In this document: positions 1-4,838 of the stretch, piece after piece
Layout of the letters: each line of letters begins with the position of its first letter
Numbering within the stretch: position 1 is the first letter of the stretch
Origin: Spirochaetaceae bacterium
GTDB taxonomy: Bacteria > Spirochaetota > Spirochaetia > Treponematales > Breznakiellaceae
Direction of reading: 5' to 3'
Length of the DNA stretch: 11,406 nt
NCBI GenBank assembly: GCA_031257075.1
Contig: JAIRPM010000087.1
Coordinates: 1 to 11,406 of the forward strand
Made by a program: the position numbers and the translations under genes
Notes under the pieces: generated by a model
Seen by the model: the letters and a program-made list of their open reading frames with translations, nothing else
Database searches by the model: none
What the model was told of the DNA's origin: nothing

Positions 1-2
1 TT

Positions 3-125
3 ATCGTGCGGATTCCGGCAAAACTTTCAAAGCGCGGCAAAGAATTGCTGGAAGAATTCTCGAAAACCGAGGGGGAAAATACCAACCCCGCGCCGTTGCC
101 GCTGTCAAGTTTGGGTGAATCCTAA
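3..125 (+). CDS. C-terminal end of an unrecognised protein (partial)
   Basis: An open frame enters from the left edge and stops with TAA at 123-125, giving about 40 residues. They are hydrophilic and charged, with the stretch KRGKELLEEF near the middle and a Pro/Ser-rich end. I do not recognise a domain. The gene ends only 5 bp before the ABC permease start and that permease has a poor Shine-Dalgarno sequence, so the two are probably cotranscribed and translationally coupled. By context it could be another component of the importer, such as the solute-binding protein or a second permease, but the tail itself does not show this. The other two forward frames are less convincing here because they give Arg/Cys-rich sequence. 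Confidence 0.45.
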   Translation: MVRIPAKLSKRGKELLEEFSKTEGENTNPAPLPLSSLGES

Positions 126-130
126 ACAAA

Positions 131-868
131 ATGAACCTCAACTTTGATTTTATGCTGCGGACGTTGGGGCTTGTTCTCAAGGCGGTTCCTGTTACGCTGA
201 ACATTACACTGGTAACACTGGCATTGTCGGTGCCATTAGCGCTGGGTATAGCGCTTGCCCGGATTTACCGTGTACGAGGATTGGCGTGGTTTGCTACGGT
301 TTATGTCTCTTTTATACGCGGCACCCCCATTGTTCTGCAAATACTCATTGTTTACAGCCTTCTTCCAAGCCTGTTTAACGCCGCCATCAAGAGCGCCGGG
401 CTGGGTATCAACGTATTCGCGCTCAATCCCATTGTTTATGCCTACCTTGTGTTTACATTCAACACAGCGGCGGCGCTTTCCGAAGTTTTTCGGGCGGCGC
501 TTCTCACAGTCAACCGCGGCCAACTCGAAGCCGCTCTTGCCGCAGGGCTTTCACCGGCACAGGGCTACCGGCGTATTGTTCTCCCGCAAGCCGCGCTTGC
601 CGCCTTGCCCAGCCTCTGCAACTTGACAACGAATCTTATAAAAAACACCTCGCTTGCCTTCCTTATGACGGTCAAAGACATAACCGCGGCGGCAAAAATC
701 GCCGCCGCGCGCGGTTACAATTATATAGAAGCCTACCTCGACATTTTTGCCGTCTATATCATCATTTGCGCCCTTACCCAAAAACTTTTCGGACTGTGCG
801 AAAACAATTTAGGAAAGTGGAGGGCCGGAGAACTTTCTGAAATGCCTAATACGCCGGCAAAGGACTAA
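131..868 (+). CDS. Polar amino-acid ABC transporter, inner-membrane permease
   Basis: This 245-residue protein is a typical HisM/GlnP-type permease, probably forming the membrane channel of an importer for cystine, glutamine or a similar polar amino acid. It has about five hydrophobic segments, at roughly residues 19-43, 51-62, 67-82, 100-125 and 200-220. The family motif RGTP is at 63-66. The cytoplasmic EAA loop, which docks onto the ATPase, spans about 133-152 (EAALAAG followed by IVLPQA). KNTSLA at 171-176 is also characteristic of the family. The overall look resembles TcyL/TcyM cystine permeases, but substrate cannot be assigned from this alone. The ATG at 131 has no strong Shine-Dalgarno sequence; a second ATG at 152 is possible but would remove conserved N-terminal residues. 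The ATPase gene follows after 2 bp. Confidence 0.93.
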   Translation: MNLNFDFMLRTLGLVLKAVPVTLNITLVTLALSVPLALGIALARIYRVRGLAWFATVYVSFIRGTPIVLQILIVYSLLPSLFNAAIKSAGLGINVFALNPIVYAYLVFTFNTAAALSEVFRAALLTVNRGQLEAALAAGLSPAQGYRRIVLPQAALAALPSLCNLTTNLIKNTSLAFLMTVKDITAAAKIAAARGYNYIEAYLDIFAVYIIICALTQKLFGLCENNLGKWRAGELSEMPNTPAKD

Positions 869-870
869 CC

Positions 871-1614
871 ATGCTGTATATCGAAAATGTTTACAAACGA
901 TTTGGCGGACGCGAGGTACTGAAGGGTGTATCTATCCGGGTAGAAAAAGGCGATACCGTTGTTATACTGGGGCCAAGCGGCTCGGGCAAAACGACACTGC
1001 TCCGCTGTCTGAACTTTTTAGAACGCGCCGATGCGGGCGTACTTCATTTTGACGGATGGCGCGTTGACTTGCGCCACGCATCCGCCGCCGCCATTGCCAA
1101 AGTGCGAAAACGCACCGCTTTTGTCTTTCAAAACTACAACTTGTTTAACAACAAAACAGCGCTGGAAAACGTTACCGAAGGGCTTATTGTAGGGCGGAAG
1201 ATTCCGGCGGACGAGGCGCGGGCGCGGGCGCTTGATGCTTTGCGTAAAGTGGGCATGGAAGACCGCCTCCATGATTACCCATCGCGGCTTTCAGGCGGCC
1301 AGCAGCAGCGTACCGGCATAGCCCGCGCCATTGCCGTTCAGCCGGATGTGATACTCTTTGACGAACCGACCAGCGCTCTTGACCCGGAACTTATCGGTGA
1401 TGTACTCAATATAATGCGGCAACTAGCGCAGGAAGGCACGACTATGATTGTTGTTACCCACGAAATGAGTTTTGCGCGGGATGTAGCCAGCCGTATCGTT
1501 TTTATGGACAGCGGCGTTATTGTCGAAGAAGGCAGCCCTTCTCAAATTTTGAGCGCTCCCCGCGAGGAACGCACCCAAGCATTTCTGCGCCGCGTAACTG
1601 TTTCAGCAAATTGA
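871..1614 (+). CDS. Polar amino-acid ABC transporter, ATP-binding subunit
   Basis: This 247-residue cytoplasmic ATPase powers the importer whose permease lies 2 bp upstream. All nucleotide-binding motifs are present: Walker A GPSGSGKTT at 34-42, Q-loop Gln87 in FVFQNYNLF, signature LSGGQQQR at 140-147, Walker B ending in FDE at 163-165, D-loop SALD at 168-171 and H-loop His197 in VVTHEM. The sequence belongs to the GlnQ/HisP/TcyN group, whose usual length is 240-260 residues, so the protein is complete. The ATG at 871 follows directly on the permease stop, which indicates one operon. No solute-binding protein gene is visible; it may lie left of the window. A sigma-28-like promoter for the next gene starts 11 bp after the stop, with no strong terminator between. 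Confidence 0.95.
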   Translation: MLYIENVYKRFGGREVLKGVSIRVEKGDTVVILGPSGSGKTTLLRCLNFLERADAGVLHFDGWRVDLRHASAAAIAKVRKRTAFVFQNYNLFNNKTALENVTEGLIVGRKIPADEARARALDALRKVGMEDRLHDYPSRLSGGQQQRTGIARAIAVQPDVILFDEPTSALDPELIGDVLNIMRQLAQEGTTMIVVTHEMSFARDVASRIVFMDSGVIVEEGSPSQILSAPREERTQAFLRRVTVSAN

Positions 1615-1621
1615 TACAAAA

Positions 1622-1642
1622 AGGTTAATGTTTATTTAACCT
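1622..1642. other. Inverted repeat overlapping the flaB1 promoter
   Basis: The 7-bp arms AGGTTAA (1622-1628) and TTAACCT (1636-1642) flank a 7-nt spacer. There is no T-run after it, so it is a poor intrinsic terminator for the ABC operon. It overlaps the -35 element of the proposed flaB1 promoter and could be an operator or chance. Confidence 0.35.
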
Positions 1643-1652
1643 CTGCCGAAAA
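1626..1652 (+). promoter_or_regulatory. Sigma-28 (FliA)-type promoter for the first flagellin
   Basis: TAATGTTT (1626-1633), an 11-bp spacer, then GCCGAAAA (1645-1652). Against the flagellar sigma-28 consensus TAAAGTTT-N11-GCCGATAA this is 7/8 plus 7/8 with exact spacing. Flagellins are classic sigma-28 targets and treponemal flaB genes are known to use it. A start near 1659 would give a leader of about 127 nt. Confidence 0.7.
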
Positions 1653-1726
1653 TATAAAAGTAAGGCGCTATGCGTTGAACAATGTTTTAGACCGGTAAAG
1701 ACGGCGTTCAAACGAAAGACTTTACA

Positions 1727-1744
1727 GGGGGCAAGGACGCTCCC
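1727..1744 (+). promoter_or_regulatory. GGA-loop hairpin in the flaB1 leader (candidate CsrA site)
   Basis: A 6-bp stem, GGGGGC (1727-1732) with GCTCCC (1739-1744) including one G-U pair, presents the hexaloop AAGGAC (1733-1738). CsrA/RsmA proteins prefer a GGA exposed in a hairpin loop, and the loop context CAAGGA fits their consensus. It lies about 43 nt upstream of the flaB1 Shine-Dalgarno sequence, which also contains GGA. Confidence 0.5.
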
Positions 1745-1745
1745 G

Positions 1746-1763
1746 TGCGGCAACTATGCCGCA
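1746..1763 (+). promoter_or_regulatory. Second hairpin in the flaB1 leader
   Basis: Perfect 7-bp arms TGCGGCA (1746-1752) and TGCCGCA (1757-1763) enclose a 4-nt loop, ACTA. The stem ends 11 nt before the Shine-Dalgarno sequence GGAGGA at 1775-1780. It probably shapes the leader RNA. The flaB2 leader has a comparable stem at nearly the same distance from its Shine-Dalgarno sequence. Confidence 0.5.
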
Positions 1764-1785
1764 TACGCAATCATGGAGGAATTAT

Positions 1786-2646
1786 ATGATTATCAATCAC
1801 AACCTCAGCGCTATGTTCGCTGACAGGTCACTCAAGGTTACCCAGACTTTTTTAGACAAAGATTCTGAAAAACTTTCTTCGGGTTTAAGAATTAACCGCG
1901 CCGGCGATGATGCCTCGGGTCTTGCGGTATCGGAAAAAATGCGCAGCCAGATTCGCGGTTTGAACCGCGCTTCAGCCAACGCCGCCGATGGTATTTCGTT
2001 TATTCAAACGAGTGAAGGTTATTTGCAGGAATCGCAGGATATCATCCAGCGTATCCGCGAACTTTCGGTACAAGCGGCGAACGGTATCTATACGGATGAA
2101 GACCGTATGCAGATTCAGGTCGAAGTAAGCCAGTTGGTAGACGAAGTTGACCGCATTGCCAGTCATGCCCAGTTTAACGGCCTCAATATGCTTACCGGCC
2201 GGTTTGCGCGCGCAACCGGCGAAAACACCGTTACCGCGTCCATGTGGTTCCATATTGGCGCTAACGTTGACCAGCGCGAACAGGTGTACATTCAGACGAT
2301 GACGACCAAAGCGCTCGGTTTGCGGAATGTCGGCGACGATACCATTATGACGCTGGAAAACCCGGAAAGCGCGAACCGTTCTATCGCGGTATGCGATGAC
2401 GCTCTCAAAGTCATAAGCAAGCAGAGAGCGGACTTGGGCGCGTACCAGAACCGGCTTGAACACGCGATACGCGGCCTTGATGTAGGCGCGGAAAACCTGC
2501 AAGCATCGGAATCCCGTATACGCGATACCGATATGGCAAACCAGATGGTCAGTTACGTCAAGAATCAGATGCTCAACCAGAGCGGCATCGCGATGTTGGC
2601 GCAGGCGAACCAGAGGTCGCAGGCGGTCTTGTCACTATTACAATAA
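1786..2646 (+). CDS. flaB: Periplasmic flagellar filament core protein FlaB (copy 1)
   Basis: This 286-residue flagellin forms part of the core of the spirochete periplasmic flagellum. It starts MIINHNLSAMFADR and keeps the conserved core RINRAGDDASGLAVSEKMRS at about 36-55 and the C-terminal MLAQAN at 270-275. As in other FlaB proteins, the outer D2/D3 domains are absent: N-terminal D0/D1 runs to about residue 140, a short variable part follows, then C-terminal D1/D0. I chose ATG 1786 because GGAGGA lies 5 nt upstream and the residues match known FlaB starts; an in-frame ATG at 1756 falls inside a leader hairpin and adds ten atypical residues. It is the more divergent of the two copies, notably at residues 21-27 and 61-69, and it carries a cysteine at position 203, unusual for a flagellin. 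Confidence 0.97.
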   Translation: MIINHNLSAMFADRSLKVTQTFLDKDSEKLSSGLRINRAGDDASGLAVSEKMRSQIRGLNRASANAADGISFIQTSEGYLQESQDIIQRIRELSVQAANGIYTDEDRMQIQVEVSQLVDEVDRIASHAQFNGLNMLTGRFARATGENTVTASMWFHIGANVDQREQVYIQTMTTKALGLRNVGDDTIMTLENPESANRSIAVCDDALKVISKQRADLGAYQNRLEHAIRGLDVGAENLQASESRIRDTDMANQMVSYVKNQMLNQSGIAMLAQANQRSQAVLSLLQ

Positions 2647-2667
2647 TTAGTTATATTGAAAGAAGCA

Positions 2668-2686
2668 GCGGCGGTAAAAGCGCCGC
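2668..2686 (+). other. Small GC-rich hairpin downstream of flaB1
   Basis: GCGGCG (2668-2673) and CGCCGC (2681-2686) pair over a 7-nt loop, 22 nt after the flaB1 stop. Only short T-containing sequence follows, so it is more likely an mRNA 3'-end structure than a terminator on its own. Confidence 0.4.
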
Positions 2687-2713
2687 GCCCTTTCGGCAGA
2701 CTAATTAAAGTTG

Positions 2714-2755
2714 CGGCAATCAGGATTCCTTCCAAAAAAGAAACCATGATTGCCG
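2714..2755 (+). other. Long hairpin in the flaB1 3' UTR
   Basis: The arms CGGCAATCA (2714-2722) and TGATTGCCG (2747-2755) match over 9 bp. The stem can continue inward with imperfect pairing (2723-2728 with 2740-2745), leaving a loop of about 11 nt. It sits between the flaB1 stop and its terminator. Confidence 0.45.
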
Positions 2756-2781
2756 AGCCGGTCGCGGCTTAAAAACCGCAT

Positions 2782-2823
2782 GGCCGCGCCAAAGGGCGTT
2801 CCCGTTCTTTGGCGCGGCCTTTT
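2782..2823 (+). terminator. Rho-independent terminator of flaB1
   Basis: A perfect 13-bp GC-rich stem pairs 2782-2794 with 2807-2819 over a 12-nt loop, followed directly by TTTT (2820-2823) and preceded by an A-run. It closes the flaB1 transcript 135 nt after the stop codon and separates it from the small ORFs beyond. Confidence 0.85.
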
Positions 2824-2845
2824 GGCCGTATTAAGGCAGTAAAAC

Positions 2846-2986
2846 ATGCGGGAACTTTACCGGAATTACCGGAAACACAAACGACTTCGCGGAAAAGACT
2901 ATGTTTTAATGCTTGTGAAGTTGATTGAGTTCATTGGCGGTATATTTACTATTATTGCAGGCATAAAGGCTTGCGGAGAAGGGTAA
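2846..2986 (+). CDS. 46-residue single-pass membrane peptide, unknown
   Basis: This small ORF starts at ATG 2846, 23 bp beyond the flaB1 terminator. A weak AAGG lies 9 nt upstream. The first 18 residues are strongly basic (MRELYRNYRKHKRLRGK), followed by one hydrophobic segment at about 19-40 that includes the run FIGGIFTIIAGI, and a short CGEG tail. The basic N-terminus suggests a cytoplasmic N-terminus by the positive-inside rule. I do not recognise the family. It is followed after 1 bp by a second hydrophobic mini-ORF whose Shine-Dalgarno sequence lies inside this one, and that pairing is the best argument that it is real. Possible roles, all inferred, include a small regulatory membrane peptide or a type I toxin-like peptide. 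The region has no other gene. Confidence 0.38.
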   Translation: MRELYRNYRKHKRLRGKDYVLMLVKLIEFIGGIFTIIAGIKACGEG

Positions 2987-2987
2987 A

Positions 2988-3095
2988 ATGTTAATATTTG
3001 CCGGTATTTTATTGACTATATCAGGCGGTTTGGGTATTATTATTCAGATACTTGATATAAAAGAAAAACAAAACGCGGCGCGGCTTGCCGCTTAA
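2988..3095 (+). CDS. 35-residue hydrophobic peptide, unknown
   Basis: Starts at ATG 2988, one base after the stop of the preceding 46-residue ORF, with a good purine-rich ribosome binding site (GGAGAAGGG at 2975-2983). It consists of one membrane-spanning segment at about residues 2-24 (rich in Ile, Leu and Gly, with an SGGLG core) and a charged tail containing DIKEKQ. The spacing and ribosome site suggest translational coupling with the first mini-ORF. Both peptides share a Gly-Gly in the membrane segment but are too short to call related. No function can be assigned. Ribosome profiling or conservation in related genomes would decide whether it is translated. Confidence 0.4.
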   Translation: MLIFAGILLTISGGLGIIIQILDIKEKQNAARLAA

Positions 3096-3328
3096 AAAGT
3101 ATCTGCCTGTAATGGAAAACAGTACCGGCAGGCACAAAGCCAACGTTCTTTGACAAACACCCTCCGGCGGAGTTGAGCGCCGCTGGAAAACATGAAGACG
3201 GGTTCCCGGAAGATGGGGCTGTTTAGATGTCGGGTAAAAGACCACAAATGGCGGATTATAGTTTGCGCTAAATCCGGCATTTGAATCTGAAAACCGAAAT
3301 CCAACCCCATGTTCCTAACGTTCAGACT
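3096..3328. other. Sparse intergenic region upstream of flaB2
   Basis: I see no convincing gene here. Antisense open frames exist at 3021-3370 but lack recognisable protein features. There is a small GC stem, CGGCG (3165-3169) with CGCCG (3178-3182), and a TATAGT hexamer at 3257-3262 that could be a -10 element but has no good -35 partner. I found no sigma-28 promoter comparable to the flaB1 one. Confidence 0.4.
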
Positions 3329-3346
3329 TAGGCAGAGCGCGTTTTG
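3329..3346. repeat. 18-bp dispersed repeat, copy A
   Basis: TAGGCAGAGCGCGTTTTG at 3329-3346 is identical to 7537-7554, in the same orientation, and each copy is intergenic. An exact 18-mer pair is not expected by chance in about 11 kb, so this is probably a fragment of a genome-wide repeat family. Confidence 0.65.
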
Positions 3347-3371
3347 TCTGAGCGCAAACGCAGGGAACAAC

Positions 3372-3391
3372 CCTTGCTACGGATAGCAAGG
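3372..3391 (+). promoter_or_regulatory. GGA-loop hairpin in the flaB2 leader (candidate CsrA site)
   Basis: Perfect 8-bp arms CCTTGCTA (3372-3379) and TAGCAAGG (3384-3391) enclose the tetraloop CGGA. The apical sequence TACGGATA resembles the CsrA consensus with GGA in the loop. The stem ends 13 nt before the Shine-Dalgarno sequence GGAGGG (3405-3410), a second GGA site, matching the two-site layout known for the Bacillus hag leader. Confidence 0.55.
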
Positions 3392-3414
3392 TTTCCAATT
3401 TCATGGAGGGTGAT

Positions 3415-4257
3415 ATGGTTATTAATCACAACATGAGCGCCATGTTCGCCGACCGTCAGTTAGGGGTTACCCAGACTGATTTAACGAAGAGCATGGAGAA
3501 ACTCAGTTCGGGACAAAGAATCAACCGCGCCGGCGACGACGCGAGCGGTCTTGCTGTTTCCGAAAAAATGCGCAGCCAGATTCGCGGTTTGAATCAAGCC
3601 GAGCGCAACATTCAAAACGGTGTATCGTTCATTCAGGTTACCGAAGGTTATCTTCAGGAAACCCAGGACATTTTACACCGCCTGCGTGAGTTGTCGGTAC
3701 AGGCCGCCAACGGTATTTATACGGACGAAGACCGTATGCAGATTCAGGTTGAAGTAAGCCAACTGGTCGATGAAGTAAACCGCATCGCCAGCCACGCCCA
3801 ATTTAACGGAATGAACCTGCTTACAGGCTCATTCGCTGTAGGCGGGCCTAAGACAATGCAGTTGCATATCGGCGCCAATATGGATCAGAACAAACAGATT
3901 TTCATTGGCACGATGACCGCTACTGCTCTTGGCCTTTCGGGGGGACAGGACGGGGAGTTCAACATTAGCACGCCGGAATCGGCAAACATGAGCATCGGCA
4001 AAGTTGACGGCGCTCTGCAAACCGTTTCCAAACAGAGGGCTGACCTTGGCGCTTATCAGAACCGGTTCGAGGTTGCGGCAGAAGGCGTCGCTGTAGCGGC
4101 GGAAAATCTGCAAGCAGCCGAATCCCGCATCCGTGATGCCAACATGGCGAACCAGATGGTTGAATACACAAAAGATTCCATCCTGTCGCAGTCCGGTATC
4201 GCAATGCTCGCTCAAGCCAATGTACGCAACCAGTCTGTGCTGCAGTTGCTTGGCTAA
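3415..4257 (+). CDS. flaB: Periplasmic flagellar filament core protein FlaB (copy 2)
   Basis: This 280-residue FlaB-type flagellin is a paralogue of the gene at 1786 and another core subunit of the periplasmic flagellum. The N-terminal D0/D1 part (1-140) and the C-terminal part (about 188-280, with LQAAESRIRD at 232-241 and MLAQAN at 264-269) are canonical. The two copies are nearly identical across residues 36-60 and 91-131 and diverge in the central 140-190 segment and the last turns. ATG 3415 is preferred because GGAGGG (3405-3410) stands 4 nt before it and the product then begins MVINHNMSAMFADR; the in-frame ATG at 3403 would overlap that ribosome site. It has its own terminator and so forms an independent unit, presumably controlled with copy 1 through the flagellar hierarchy, although no clear sigma-28 promoter was found. 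Confidence 0.97.
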   Translation: MVINHNMSAMFADRQLGVTQTDLTKSMEKLSSGQRINRAGDDASGLAVSEKMRSQIRGLNQAERNIQNGVSFIQVTEGYLQETQDILHRLRELSVQAANGIYTDEDRMQIQVEVSQLVDEVNRIASHAQFNGMNLLTGSFAVGGPKTMQLHIGANMDQNKQIFIGTMTATALGLSGGQDGEFNISTPESANMSIGKVDGALQTVSKQRADLGAYQNRFEVAAEGVAVAAENLQAAESRIRDANMANQMVEYTKDSILSQSGIAMLAQANVRNQSVLQLLG

Positions 4258-4265
4258 ACGCAAAC

Positions 4266-4283
4266 GCAAAACATACGTTTTGC
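4266..4283 (+). other. Hairpin just after the flaB2 stop codon
   Basis: GCAAAAC (4266-4272) and GTTTTGC (4277-4283) pair over an ATAC loop, 8 nt after the stop. No T-run follows, so it is a 3'-UTR structure rather than a terminator. Confidence 0.5.
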
Positions 4284-4320
4284 CGGTTAAGAGACCACTG
4301 GACCTTGTCTTTTGACCAAA

Positions 4321-4359
4321 AACGCATTCAAGTACGCGCACTTGGATGCGTTTTTTTTT
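4321..4359 (+). terminator. Rho-independent terminator of flaB2
   Basis: A 13-bp stem (4321-4333 with 4340-4352, one G-U pair) with a 6-nt loop runs into nine T residues at 4351-4359. The A-run on its 5' side means it could also act from the opposite strand. It ends the flaB2 transcript. Confidence 0.9.
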
Positions 4360-4382
4360 GTTTAAACAATTTGCGCGTACTT

Positions 4383-4451
4383 GCCGCCAAGGAGGGCGGT
4401 GTTAGGTTGCTTGCCGTAGGCAAGGCGTGGTTTTGGTGCAACCAAAACCAC
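4383..4451. other. Row of three hairpins at the convergent junction, candidate structured RNA
   Basis: Three stems follow each other closely. The first pairs 4383-4388 with 4395-4400 (GCCGCC with GGCGGT) around the hexaloop AAGGAG. The second pairs CTTGCC (4410-4415) with GGCAAG (4419-4424) over GTA. The third is a perfect 11-bp stem, 4427-4437 with 4441-4451, over GCA. No protein ORF is convincing here. Read on the plus strand, the first has a CsrA-type GGA loop. Read on the minus strand, its loop is CTCCTT, resembling an anti-Shine-Dalgarno sequence. Neither a promoter nor the transcribed strand is evident. Confidence 0.5.
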
Positions 4452-4454
4452 AAA

Positions 4455-4488
4455 CGGGAAAAAGCGCCAAGGATGGCGCTTTTTCCCG
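4455..4488 (-). terminator. Terminator of the minus-strand lipoprotein operon (symmetrical hairpin)
   Basis: A perfect 14-bp stem (4455-4468 with 4475-4488) has the plus-strand hexaloop AAGGAT. Its core is GCGCC/GGCGC flanked by A5 and T5, so it can work as an intrinsic terminator in either direction. It lies 24 bp beyond the stop of the minus-strand 77-residue gene, which it most simply terminates. On the plus strand the loop is a good CsrA-type GGA loop. Confidence 0.65.
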
Positions 4489-4512
4489 CACGCGCATTTT
4501 GAAGGGCTTTTT

Positions 4513-4746
4513 TTATGCCCAAACAATTGGTTCCCAGCTATTTGGGTATCCTTTTGGTAAAAAATCTTTCATTTTTTCGTATTCTGTTTTTGCGTCATCA
4601 TCAAAAAGAGTAATCTCTTTAAAAAAGAAATGGTCTACGGCTTTAGGCAATACAAGTAATACGCCAATTCCGGCAAATAAAGTTCCAACAGCGCTGATAT
4701 AGTCTATAATTGGAACCAAAAATAATTCCTGTAATACTTCACACAT
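4513..4746 (-). CDS. 77-residue single-pass membrane protein, unknown
   Basis: A small protein with one hydrophobic segment at about residues 8-34 (containing VGTLFAGIGVLLVL), followed by an acidic, aromatic soluble tail with DDDAKTEYEKMKDF at about 49-62 and a C-terminal PNSWEPIVW. I do not recognise the family. The start is well supported by an exceptionally strong purine-rich ribosome site (GAGGAGGAG at 4752-4760) just upstream of ATG 4746. It is the last gene of the minus-strand cluster, 92 bp beyond the beta-helix lipoprotein, and ends before the hairpin terminator at 4455-4488. Cotranscription with the lipoproteins is likely from spacing, but the gap contains a small hairpin that could reduce read-through. 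A role with the surface lipoproteins is only inference. Confidence 0.7.
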   Translation of the reverse strand: MCEVLQELFLVPIIDYISAVGTLFAGIGVLLVLPKAVDHFFFKEITLFDDDAKTEYEKMKDFLPKGYPNSWEPIVWA

Positions 4747-4798
4747 TTTTTCTCCTCCTCAAAAAACCAACCCTTTTGTCCGCCGCCCCCACCAACAA

Positions 4799-4814
4799 CA
4801 GTCCCGCAGGACTG
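4799..4814. other. Small hairpin between the beta-helix lipoprotein and the 77-residue gene
   Basis: CAGTCC (4799-4804) and GGACTG (4809-4814) pair over a 4-nt loop. On the minus strand it lies 25 nt after the lipoprotein stop and is followed by a T/G-rich stretch, so it could be a weak attenuating terminator inside the operon. Confidence 0.4.
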
Positions 4815-4838
4815 ACGTTTCGTCTTCTCCTTGCCTGC

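Noticed and set aside
1756..1785. Upstream in-frame ATG for flaB1
   Set aside because: It lies in the loop and stem of a leader hairpin, has no ribosome site and adds ten residues not seen in FlaB proteins; ATG 1786 has GGAGGA 5 nt upstream.
3150..3155. TTGACA as a -35 box for flaB2
   Set aside because: No -10-like hexamer lies 16-18 bp downstream (the position reads TTGAGC).
3021..3370. Two overlapping minus-strand open frames upstream of flaB2
   Set aside because: They have no recognisable domain, no convincing ribosome site, and overlap the flaB2 leader hairpin and the 18-bp repeat.
3403..3414. Upstream in-frame ATG for flaB2
   Set aside because: It overlaps the Shine-Dalgarno sequence GGAGGG that serves ATG 3415, and the added residues are not part of the conserved FlaB start.
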